A stretch of 34,200 nucleotides of DNA, taken from assembly GCA_903854655.1 (NCBI GenBank), contig CAINXC010000422.1:1-34200 (forward strand). Direction: 5' to 3'. A program made the position numbers and the translations under genes. Positions 1 through 7,058 of this stretch are shown here, piece after piece. This DNA comes from an uncultured Verrucomicrobiota bacterium (GTDB lineage: Bacteria; Verrucomicrobiota; Verrucomicrobiia; Verrucomicrobiales; Verrucomicrobiaceae). How positions within the stretch are numbered: the first letter of the stretch is position 1; each line of letters starts with the position of its first letter. The notes beneath the pieces were generated by a model. It saw only the letters and a program-made list of their open reading frames with translations. It searched no databases and was not told the origin of the DNA.

Positions 1-1364
1 ATCGCCATCGGATCGCGACGGACCTGGCCTTTTCCACCGGCAGCGGCGGCGGTCATTTCCGAACCCATCGTTGCACCGACAAACACACCGTGCTGCCAGT
101 TAAAGGCTTCGAATACGAGCGGCATCGTGGTGGCGCGGCGGCCGCCGAAGATGATGGCGTCAATTGGCACGCCTTCAGGGCGCTCCCAGTCGGGGTCAAT
201 CGTCGGGCACTGGAAAGCGGGGGCGGTGAAGCGGCTGTTCGGATGCGAGGAAGGGCGACCGCAGTCGGGAGTCCAGTCCTGGCCGCGCCAGTCGATCAGA
301 TGGGCAGGGAGCTCCTTGGTCATGCCCTCCCACCACACGTCACCGTCGTCGGTCAGCGCCACGTTGGTGAAGATGGTGTTCGACTTGCAGGACGCCATCG
401 CGTTCGGGTTGCTGTCCCAGGACGTGCCTGGTGCCACGCCGAAGTAGCCCGCCTCCGGATTGGTCGCCCACAGGCGGCCATCGCTGCCGGGGCGCAGCCA
501 GGCGATGTCATCGCCCACCGTCGTCACCTTCCAGCCCTGATAGGCGGGAGGCGGCACAAGCATGGCGAAATTGGTCTTGCCGCAGGCGCTGGGGAAGGCG
601 GCGGCCACGTAGGTCTTGCGACCGTCCGGCGATTCCACGCCGCTGATCAGCATGTGCTCCGCCATCCAGCCCTCATCGCGGCCCATCACGCTGGCGATGC
701 GAAGCGCCAGGCACTTCTTGCCCAGCAGGGCGTTGCCGCCGTAGCCGCTGCCGTAGCTCCAGATCGAGCGCTCCTCGGGGAAGTGAACGATGTACTTGGT
801 TTCGCTGCACGGCCAGGATACGTCCTTTTCGCCCGGTGCCAGCGGCTTGCCCACGCTGTGCAGGCAGGGCACGAATTCACCACCGTCGCCCAGTTGATCA
901 AGCACCGCCTTGCCCATGCGGGTCATGATCTTCATGTTCACCACCACGTACGGCGAATCGGTGATTTCCACGCCGATCACCGAGAAGGGCGAGCCCAGAG
1001 GCCCCATGCAAAATGGCACCACGTACATGGTGCGGCCCTTCATGCTGCCGGCGAAAACCCCGCGCAGCTTTTCCTTCATCTCCGCAGGAGCCATCCAGTT
1101 GTTGGTCGGCCCCGCGTCCACCTTGCGCTGGGAGCAAATGAAGGTGCGGTCCTCCACCCGTGCCACGTCGTTGGGATCTGACCAGGCGAGGAAGGAATTG
1201 GGCCGCTTCTCCTCGTTCAGCTGGCGGAAGGTGCCGTTGTGCACCAGCAGGGCGCACATCTCGTCGTATTCAGCCGCCGAACCATCGCACCAGCGGACCG
1301 AGTCCGGCAGGCAGAGCAGCTTCATTTCATTGACCCAGTGGAGGAGAGAATCGTGGCGTGTCAT
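1..1364 (-). CDS. pckG: Phosphoenolpyruvate carboxykinase (GTP), 3' end beyond the window
   Basis: Converts oxaloacetate plus GTP to phosphoenolpyruvate, GDP and CO2 in the cytoplasm, the entry step of gluconeogenesis. Translating the minus strand from ATG at 1364 gives [19 protein letters not shown] and an uninterrupted frame of 454 codons to the window edge. Family blocks are visible: [13 protein letters not shown] and [13 protein letters not shown] (about residues 109-121), [12 protein letters not shown] (about 205-216), and the PEPCK-specific P-loop [10 protein letters not shown] at about 256-265, which separates the GTP enzyme from the ATP enzyme. The family is about 600 residues long, so roughly the last 150 residues lie outside the window. 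An in-frame TAA 12 bases upstream makes this ATG the first possible start. A 6+4+6 inverted repeat lies one base upstream of it. No strong ribosome binding site is seen. The identification is very secure; the gene is truncated only by the window. Confidence 0.96.
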   Translation of the reverse strand, partial: MTRHDSLLHWVNEMKLLCLPDSVRWCDGSAAEYDEMCALLVHNGTFRQLNEEKRPNSFLAWSDPNDVARVEDRTFICSQRKVDAGPTNNWMAPAEMKEKLRGVFAGSMKGRTMYVVPFCMGPLGSPFSVIGVEITDSPYVVVNMKIMTRMGKAVLDQLGDGGEFVPCLHSVGKPLAPGEKDVSWPCSETKYIVHFPEERSIWSYGSGYGGNALLGKKCLALRIASVMGRDEGWMAEHMLISGVESPDGRKTYVAAAFPSACGKTNFAMLVPPPAYQGWKVTTVGDDIAWLRPGSDGRLWATNPEAGYFGVAPGTSWDSNPNAMASCKSNTIFTNVALTDDGDVWWEGMTKELPAHLIDWRGQDWTPDCGRPSSHPNSRFTAPAFQCPTIDPDWERPEGVPIDAIIFGGRRATTMPLVFEAFNWQHGVFVGATMGSEMTAAAAGGKGQVRRDPMA

Positions 1365-1365
1365 G

Positions 1366-1381
1366 TGTAAGCCATCTTACA
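1366..1381. promoter_or_regulatory. Inverted repeat abutting the pckG start codon
   Basis: TGTAAG, four spacer bases, CTTACA: a perfect 6-base inverted repeat ending one base before the pckG ATG. On the minus strand it contains TAAGAT, a weak -10-like hexamer 9 bases before the ATG. It could be a repressor operator or a small hairpin masking the ribosome landing site. The function is inferred; only the symmetry is seen. Confidence 0.35.
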
Positions 1382-1468
1382 TCGCATCCTCTGTGCCGAG
1401 TTGCGTTTGTTTGTGTCTTCTTTGTGCTCATGCACCGGCCCGGCAACTACCGGTGGCGCGAAAAATCT

Positions 1469-2467
1469 TCAGCCCTGGCACAGCTTGGCCGCCATTTTAA
1501 CAGCCTCAAACAGGCTGTTCGGGCTGGCCTTGCCCTGCCAGGCGATGTCGCAGGCCGTGCCGTGGTCCACGCTGGTGCGGATCATGGGCAGGCCCAGGGT
1601 GGTGTTCACGGCGTTGTCAAAGGCCAGCGCCTTGAGCGGGATGTGCCCCTGGTCGTGGTACATGCAGATGAAGGCGTCTGTGCTGCGGCGTTTCTCCGGC
1701 AGAAAGGCCGTGTCCGGCGGGATCGGCCCCTCGACCTCGATGCCTCTGGCGCGCGCCGCTTCCATGGCCGGAATGATGATGCGCTCCTCCTCGCCGTTGC
1801 CGAACAGCCCGTGCTCGCCCGCGTGCGGATTCAGCCCCAGAACCCCCAGCTTCGGCTTCGTGCCCCGCAGGCGCTGCATCGCCTCGGCGGTCAGCTCGAT
1901 CACATCCAGGATGCGCTCCACCGTCAGCAGCGCAGGCACTTCATGATAACCGCAGTGGACGGTGACAAAGCTGGCGCGCACCTCCTCGCTGTACTGCAGC
2001 ATGCAGGAGCGCGCCGCGTTCGTCTTCGCCGCAAAGATCTCCGTGTGCCCAGGAAACAGGATGCCCGCAGCGCGCATGGCCTCCTTGTTCAGCGGCGCGG
2101 TGGAAACGGCCTGGACCTCATGCGCCAGCGCCGCCTCGATGCTCTTCTCCACGTAACGGTAGGCCGCCGCCCCCGTGCGTGCGCTCACCGTGCCCGGCTC
2201 GAAATCTGTGCTGTCAAAGCCCGCCACGTCCAGCACTGCCGGCTCCTGTAGATCGGCGACAACCGCCGACCACTCGCTTTCGCTGACAAACCGCCTCGGG
2301 GCCGACAGCCCCACCTGCTGCGAACAGCGGAACAATGTGTGCGCATCGCCGAAAACAATGGGCACGCACACCTCGCGAATCGCTTCATTCGCCAGCAGGC
2401 GCAGGCAGATTTCCGGGCCGACCCCGGCAGGGTCGCCCATGGTGATGGCTATGCGCGGAAGACTCAT
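1469..2467 (-). CDS. pdxA: 4-hydroxythreonine-4-phosphate dehydrogenase PdxA
   Basis: NAD-dependent oxidation of 4-phosphohydroxy-L-threonine in the DXP-dependent route to pyridoxal phosphate (vitamin B6). The 332-residue protein starts MSLPRIAITMGDPAGVGPEI, the hallmark N-terminus, and has the normal family length. Metal-ligand histidines are seen in PGHTEIF, in the block CMYHDQGHIPLKAL, and in the C-terminal block IRTSVDHGTACDIAW. The frame is open upstream to an ATG at 2530, which would add 21 residues not found in the family. ATG 2467 is chosen because translation then begins exactly at the conserved beta strand. The gene lies 71 bases after the propeller gene on the same strand and may be co-transcribed with it, though a promoter-like pair sits in between. 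The related enzyme that acts on D-threonate 4-phosphate (PdxA2/DtnX family) cannot be fully excluded, but no such pathway gene is nearby. Confidence 0.93.
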   Translation of the reverse strand: MSLPRIAITMGDPAGVGPEICLRLLANEAIREVCVPIVFGDAHTLFRCSQQVGLSAPRRFVSESEWSAVVADLQEPAVLDVAGFDSTDFEPGTVSARTGAAAYRYVEKSIEAALAHEVQAVSTAPLNKEAMRAAGILFPGHTEIFAAKTNAARSCMLQYSEEVRASFVTVHCGYHEVPALLTVERILDVIELTAEAMQRLRGTKPKLGVLGLNPHAGEHGLFGNGEEERIIIPAMEAARARGIEVEGPIPPDTAFLPEKRRSTDAFICMYHDQGHIPLKALAFDNAVNTTLGLPMIRTSVDHGTACDIAWQGKASPNSLFEAVKMAAKLCQG

Positions 2468-2478
2468 GGTGGGGCGGC

Positions 2479-2505
2479 AGCATAGCGCTTCGGCGCGGAA
2501 ATCAA
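2479..2505 (-). promoter_or_regulatory. Possible sigma-70-type promoter for pdxA
   Basis: On the minus strand TTGATT (2500-2505) is followed after 15 bases by TATGCT (2479-2484), 11 bases before the pdxA ATG. The hexamers resemble -35 and -10 boxes, but the spacer is short and the leader would be only a few bases long. Weak support. Confidence 0.28.
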
Positions 2506-2538
2506 AGGGATGCGGCGGGCTTTTGAGCAAGCCGAACT

Positions 2539-4185
2539 CTATTTCCCTGTGGTGTCAGTTGGGCCGATGAAGCCGGGGCCACCGGCCGCGACATAGCCAT
2601 GGCTGGCACCGTTCGCATCGGGGGTGACCCAGAAGGCGTACAGGCTGCCGTTCGTGAGACTGAAGCGTAGTCGCACGGGGCGCTCGGCAACGGCCGACAA
2701 ATCGCCATCCTTCCAGGTGAACTCCACTTTCGTGCTGTCGGCATGGGTGATGGGATTGGTTTTCGCAATCACCTTGCCCTCGGCATCCAGCGCCTCCGCG
2801 CGCAGTTCGCCTTGCGGCGTGGCCACGTTCACGAACAAATGGTTCCCGCTAAAACGCAGTGGGCGCGTGGTCAGAGTGCCGCCGGCTTCGCCTGCATCCA
2901 TGGAGGCGAAGCCATCGCGGCGCAGGGTTGCCAGCGAGGTTGAGCAGCGCCCGTCCGCCTTGGTGCCTTTGATGCCCTGGTGGGCTCCCACGTAGAAGTA
3001 GAGCTGGTCGCCCACGATCAGGCAGCAGCCTCCTGCGGACTGCACGTTGCACCAGTTCCAGTCGCCTTCTTTTTCCGAGACGGGGCAGAAGGGGCGGCGG
3101 TCGGGGCGCGACCAATGGAAGCCGTCGCGGCTGTAGCCCACGCAGACCTCGTTGGGTTTGGCGCGATCCCTGGGCTGGCCGCGCCAGATCGTGAACATCC
3201 CCACCATCAGGCTTTCATAGGCCGCGCAGTCCAGGTTGTAGAGCTGCACCGGCACCTGGTCATAGGAGGGGATCGGGTCGAACAAGTTCAGGTCATGCCG
3301 CTCGGGATCGAGCGTGTCGGCGCCGATCCAAAACGTGCGGGCTTGCTTCCCCTGCCTGCTGCCCCAGTGGAGGCCGTGGAGCAGGTCCGCGCTCTCGTAG
3401 TACTCCCGGCAGCGCCCCACCACCGGCGTGCCTCCGCGCAGGCCAAAGACCCAGGTCTTGCGGAAGGGATTGCGGAACACGGTGGTGCGGTCGCCGCATT
3501 CGTCGCCCTCCACCGCCAGCGTCCAGTGGATGCCGTCGGGCGAAAAGTAGAGCTTCATCCACTTCCTCAAGGTCAGCTTGCCGTTCACCGTCTCCTCACG
3601 CACATACACGGGGAACATCTTGAAGCGCCGTTGCGGGTCCTTCTCTTCCAGGTCGAGCCAGACGGTGCTGGAATTCCGATACGCCTCCGGCCCGTCCTTG
3701 AGCACGATGTTGGTGCCTGGCACCACATCCAGCACTGGCTTGTCCCAATGAATGCCGTCCTTGCTCGTGGCGTAGCAGGTGGAGATGGGCCGGGTCGCGG
3801 TCATGTACCAGACCTTGAAAAGCTGGTCCGCCGGATCGAACCACACCCCGTCGCTGAACACCAGGGCCGCCGCCTTCGCCACGCTCCTGCCCTCCCAGGC
3901 CTTGTCCGGTCGCAGCACCGGATTCCCCTTATGATACACCGGCAGATGATGCGTCCGCTTGAGCGAGGTCTGCTCAATGAGAAAGTCATCCACCAACAAC
4001 TGCCTCCCCACCTCAATCGGAATCACCGCCGGCGGCGTAATGAGGTACGGTGGAACCGCTAGTGGCTCGCGTGTCAACGCTGTGATCTTCGGTGGCCAGG
4101 CATCGGGCAAGACAATGCTGTTGTAGAGCGTTTCGCCGGCCAGGGCGGGGAGTGAGAGGAGGAGGGCGGAGAGGAGGAGCTTCAC
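2539..4185 (-). CDS. Secreted five-bladed-propeller protein, GH32/GH43-like ('LLVDDFLI' family)
   Basis: A 548-residue exported protein. Residues 1-16 form a Sec signal peptide (MKLLLSALLLSLPALA, cut before GE). The family signature VGRQLLVDDFLIEQT at about 59-73 and repeated blade motifs of the form S-x-DG-x-HW (CYATSKDGIHWDKP, YFSPDGIHW, YSRDGFHWSRP) indicate a beta-propeller like those of glycoside hydrolase families 32/43/62. The last 120 residues form a beta domain (LRFSGNHLFVNV...VRLRFSLTNGSLYAFWV) shared with the protein at 11510-12949. The start codon is GTG: an in-frame TAA lies two codons upstream and no ATG precedes the signal peptide. It is probably periplasmic or extracellular and binds or hydrolyses a polysaccharide; the substrate and catalytic acids cannot be assigned. 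It is divergent from the duplicated gene pair at 4325. Confidence 0.78.
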   Translation of the reverse strand: MKLLLSALLLSLPALAGETLYNSIVLPDAWPPKITALTREPLAVPPYLITPPAVIPIEVGRQLLVDDFLIEQTSLKRTHHLPVYHKGNPVLRPDKAWEGRSVAKAAALVFSDGVWFDPADQLFKVWYMTATRPISTCYATSKDGIHWDKPVLDVVPGTNIVLKDGPEAYRNSSTVWLDLEEKDPQRRFKMFPVYVREETVNGKLTLRKWMKLYFSPDGIHWTLAVEGDECGDRTTVFRNPFRKTWVFGLRGGTPVVGRCREYYESADLLHGLHWGSRQGKQARTFWIGADTLDPERHDLNLFDPIPSYDQVPVQLYNLDCAAYESLMVGMFTIWRGQPRDRAKPNEVCVGYSRDGFHWSRPDRRPFCPVSEKEGDWNWCNVQSAGGCCLIVGDQLYFYVGAHQGIKGTKADGRCSTSLATLRRDGFASMDAGEAGGTLTTRPLRFSGNHLFVNVATPQGELRAEALDAEGKVIAKTNPITHADSTKVEFTWKDGDLSAVAERPVRLRFSLTNGSLYAFWVTPDANGASHGYVAAGGPGFIGPTDTTGK

Positions 4186-4287
4186 GCGTTAAGAAAGGCT
4201 GTGGGGTTGCTTATCAAATCGACCGTCAGCCCCGTTCTATCGCCCGCTTTTGGGCAGGCGGGAGTCCAATTGGCCCAGCGAAACAAC

Positions 4288-4316
4288 TTCCACACGATCC
4301 TTGGTTTGGCTATACT
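4288..4316 (+). promoter_or_regulatory. -10-like box (TATACT) just ahead of the first duplicated gene
   Basis: TATACT at 4311-4316 matches five of six bases of a -10 box and lies 8 bases before the ATG at 4325, so a transcript would be leaderless or nearly so. TTCCAC at 4288-4293, 17 bases upstream, is a poor -35. No Shine-Dalgarno sequence precedes the ATG. Confidence 0.28.
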
Positions 4317-4324
4317 GGCTAACG

Positions 4325-5662
4325 ATGAAGACTGGTTTCTGCCTGCTGCTGACCCTCTGCCTCTGGACCGCCGCCCATGCCAATATGTCCGCCATGGCCT
4401 CTGGCAACGCCGGCACGGGAACACTCATCGCCTCGGACTCGAAGCTGCATGCGCTCGACGAGCATCCCGCGGCATCCCTCCAAACTGAGGATTTGCATGT
4501 CCGGCTCTATGACAGCTACGCAACGGTGGACCTCACTTATCGCATGCGCAACGATGGGCGGGCTGTCAAAGTCATCGCCGGCTTTCCTTCCCTAACCGCC
4601 CGGACGCACTACGATGAGGAGAAGCCATCCCCTTCGCCGCCTGCGGGCAGCAAGATCAAGGGGACTCCGAAAGATCTGGAAGACTACACGATCAGCCTCA
4701 ATGGCAAGACCGTCGCCTGGCAGTTGTACGCCATGGGAGAGGCATCCAAATCTGGAGTGAAAACCAAGGTGGAGGAAATGGCCGGCCTGACCCGGGACTC
4801 CCAGTGGCTGGTGTCTGAACTGCCGCTGCCTGCGGATAGCGAGAGCACCATCCACATCACCTACCGCTGCCCCTATGAGATCAGCCGGTACTATATCTCG
4901 GACGATGGCAACATCTCCGATGCCATTTTTGCGTACAAGCTCTCCACAGGACGCAACTGGCATGGCCCGATTCACAAAGGCCGGGTGCAGATTGAGTGCG
5001 TGAGTGTCAATGCCGCCCATGTGCGGGTTTCGCCCGGCAAGCGCTTTAAACTTTCGGGCAAAACATATGTCTGGGAATTCACCGACCTCAAGCCGGGCAC
5101 CGAGGATGACATCCGGGTGGTGGCCGATCCGGCGCATGAACAACGGCGCGGGTACACCCTTTATCCTGACCGTTGGTACTATGATGCAGCGTACACAGCC
5201 AGCGCATCGTCGGAACTCACGGAAAACGGCAAACACTTTGCCGCAAGCAACCTCGCGCAGCATGGCCCGCTTTGCTGGGCGGAGGGGGTGGAAGGTGACG
5301 GCATTGGTGAAAGCGTCACCCTTGCGCTAAAAAAACCCGTGCGAATCGATGGGATCACCATCGTCAATGGATTCTACGATGCCGACGGCAAGGACGAAAC
5401 GCGCGACAAGCTGTACAAGGCCAACAACCGCGTTTCCCGGCTTGTAGTGCAGGTGGATGAGCAGCGCTCCTTTGAGGTCGAAGTGCCTGACAAGCGGGAG
5501 GAGGTTTTCATTCCCTTCCCCGGTGGCGAAATCCTGGCTCACAAGGTGAAGCTGACCATCGCCGGTGTCTACCGCGGCAAGAGTTATCGCGACACCTGCA
5601 TCGCCTCCATCGGCCTGCGTCAGGTGCTGGCAAAGAAGCCTGAAGTTGGGCACGCCCGTTGA
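4325..5662 (+). CDS. Secreted DUF4424-like protein with C-terminal NADase-type glycan-binding (discoidin-like) domain, copy 1
   Basis: A 445-residue exported protein with a Sec signal peptide at 1-19 (MKTGFCLLLTLCLWTAAHA). Residues about 25-275 resemble DUF4424-type secreted beta proteins: DLHVRLYDSYATVDLTY and RNDGRAVKVIAGFPSL near the front, then an FAYKLSTGRNWHGPI block (203-217) and LKPGTEDDIRVVADP (255-269). Residues about 288-434 match the pattern of the discoidin-fold domain called NADase-type glycan-binding: ASSELTENGKHF, LCWAEGVEGDGIGES, IVNGFY, YKANNRVSRLVVQV and the closing YRGKSYRDTCIASI. The next gene is a full-length paralog 55 bases downstream. The longer frame from 4250 would place the signal peptide internally, so ATG 4325 is chosen. 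Family resemblance is by motif pattern; the ligand is unknown. Probable role: carbohydrate binding at the envelope or outside the cell. Confidence 0.72.
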   Translation: MKTGFCLLLTLCLWTAAHANMSAMASGNAGTGTLIASDSKLHALDEHPAASLQTEDLHVRLYDSYATVDLTYRMRNDGRAVKVIAGFPSLTARTHYDEEKPSPSPPAGSKIKGTPKDLEDYTISLNGKTVAWQLYAMGEASKSGVKTKVEEMAGLTRDSQWLVSELPLPADSESTIHITYRCPYEISRYYISDDGNISDAIFAYKLSTGRNWHGPIHKGRVQIECVSVNAAHVRVSPGKRFKLSGKTYVWEFTDLKPGTEDDIRVVADPAHEQRRGYTLYPDRWYYDAAYTASASSELTENGKHFAASNLAQHGPLCWAEGVEGDGIGESVTLALKKPVRIDGITIVNGFYDADGKDETRDKLYKANNRVSRLVVQVDEQRSFEVEVPDKREEVFIPFPGGEILAHKVKLTIAGVYRGKSYRDTCIASIGLRQVLAKKPEVGHAR

Positions 5663-5702
5663 TATTGCGCACCCCGGTTCTGGCGTCAGCCCTCATTCTG
5701 AT

Positions 5703-5708
5703 TATAGA
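5703..5708 (+). promoter_or_regulatory. -10-like box (TATAGA) ahead of the second duplicated gene
   Basis: TATAGA lies 9 bases before the ATG at 5718, echoing TATACT 8 bases before the ATG of the paralog at 4325. No convincing -35 is seen. It may be a remnant or a working leaderless promoter inside the operon. Confidence 0.22.
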
Positions 5709-5717
5709 GTCTCCGCA

Positions 5718-7058
5718 ATGAAGACCCGCCTCTGCCTGCTGCTGACCCTTTGCCTCCCGCATTTAGTTCATGCCAATGGCGCAGCCTTTGGTTCTGGTAA
5801 TGACGCCACGGGCGGCTTGATTTCCACGGATTCCAAGCTGCGGCTTCTGGAGGAACACCCCACGGTGTCCATTCAGAGCGAGAACCTGCACGTGCGGCTC
5901 TATGCTGGCCATGCGATGGTGGATCTCACCTACAAGTTCAAAAATGATGGTCGCAAAACCAAAGCTATCGTGGGCTTCCCTTCGATCGGAACGGAGGAAT
6001 CTCCTGCTGGGCCTGGCCCGGAACTCCCGCCGTTGGGGACCAAGCTTCAGGGCAACCCCAAAGATCTGGATGCCTACACGATCAGTCTCAACGGTAAGAT
6101 CCTCGATTGGCGACTTTATTCGATGGGCCACCCGGACAACGTCGGTGTGACGGCCAAGCCCGGACAATGGGTGGACATGTTTCACAGCACCCAGTGGCTG
6201 GTTTCTGAGCTGCCTCTCGCGGGCAACAGTGAGAATGCTGTCCACATCACCTACAGTTGTCCGTATGAATTGACGATGGGACTTTTCGAAATCTCCACCA
6301 CCTTCTCGGACGCGACCTTTGCCTACAAGCTCTCGACCGGGCGAAACTGGCATGGACCGATTCATGAAGGTCATGTGGAGATTGAGTGCATCGGCGTGCC
6401 AGCCGATTGTGTTACTATTGCGCCGCAAAATCGATTTAAGCGGGTGGGCGACTCATTCATCTGGGAGTTCGCCGAACTCAAACCTGGAACCGAGGACGAC
6501 ATCAAGGTAATCGCTGATCCTCGACACGAGAAGCGCAGAGAGGGCTATATCCTGTATCCGGATCGCTGGTACTTCAGCCCCGTGCCCTGCACCGCCACCG
6601 CATCGTCAGAACTCAACGAGGATGGCAGACGCTTTACGGCGCGAAATCTCACGAACGGGCTGGGGTCCTGCTGGGCGGAGGGAGTGGAGGGCGACGGTAT
6701 CGGCGAGAGCGTCACGCTATCGTTGAAAAAGGCGTGCAAGATTGGCGGGTTCAGCCTCAGCAACGGTTTCCATCAGAAGGGTGGCTCGCCCCAGGAACTC
6801 AGGGCACTCTATGAAACCAACAACCGTGTAGCGGAACTTGAGATCAAAGTGGACGAGAAGCCCTCTTTCAGGGTGCCCGTTCCGGACCAGTCGGCCCCCT
6901 CCTTCATTCGCTTTCCTCATGGCGCTACGATGGCTCACCAAGTGAAGCTGACCATTGCCGCTGTCTATCGAGGCACAAAATATCGGGACACCTGTATAGG
7001 CGCCATCGAGCTGCGCCAAGTCTTGACGAAGGAGCCTCAGGACCTGCAAGCGCGATGA
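5718..7058 (+). CDS. Secreted DUF4424-like protein with C-terminal NADase-type glycan-binding (discoidin-like) domain, copy 2
   Basis: A 446-residue paralog of the preceding gene, co-linear along its whole length. The signal peptide is MKTRLCLLLTLCLPHLVHA, and the first bases of the two genes remain very similar. Shared blocks include FAYKLSTGRNWHGPIHEG, LKPGTEDDIKVIADP, the discoidin-like core SCWAEGVEGDGIGESVTL, NNRVAELEIKVD and the closing YRGTKYRDTCIGAIELRQ. Differences concentrate in the loop after the FPS motif and in residues 140-155. The start is the ATG at 5718, where the signal peptide begins; the frame is open upstream into the end of the first copy. Its TGA overlaps the ATG of the next gene (ATGA), which suggests translational coupling. 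The function is inferred to be a secreted glycan-recognition protein, perhaps working with the fusion enzyme downstream. Confidence 0.72.
   Translation: MKTRLCLLLTLCLPHLVHANGAAFGSGNDATGGLISTDSKLRLLEEHPTVSIQSENLHVRLYAGHAMVDLTYKFKNDGRKTKAIVGFPSIGTEESPAGPGPELPPLGTKLQGNPKDLDAYTISLNGKILDWRLYSMGHPDNVGVTAKPGQWVDMFHSTQWLVSELPLAGNSENAVHITYSCPYELTMGLFEISTTFSDATFAYKLSTGRNWHGPIHEGHVEIECIGVPADCVTIAPQNRFKRVGDSFIWEFAELKPGTEDDIKVIADPRHEKRREGYILYPDRWYFSPVPCTATASSELNEDGRRFTARNLTNGLGSCWAEGVEGDGIGESVTLSLKKACKIGGFSLSNGFHQKGGSPQELRALYETNNRVAELEIKVDEKPSFRVPVPDQSAPSFIRFPHGATMAHQVKLTIAAVYRGTKYRDTCIGAIELRQVLTKEPQDLQAR

Noticed and set aside
90-1181. Open plus-strand frame of 363 codons
   Set aside because: Antisense to pckG, whose reading frame shows the GTP-PEPCK P-loop and other conserved blocks.
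2980-4062. Open plus-strand frame of 360 codons
   Set aside because: Antisense to the secreted propeller gene; no signal peptide or family motifs.
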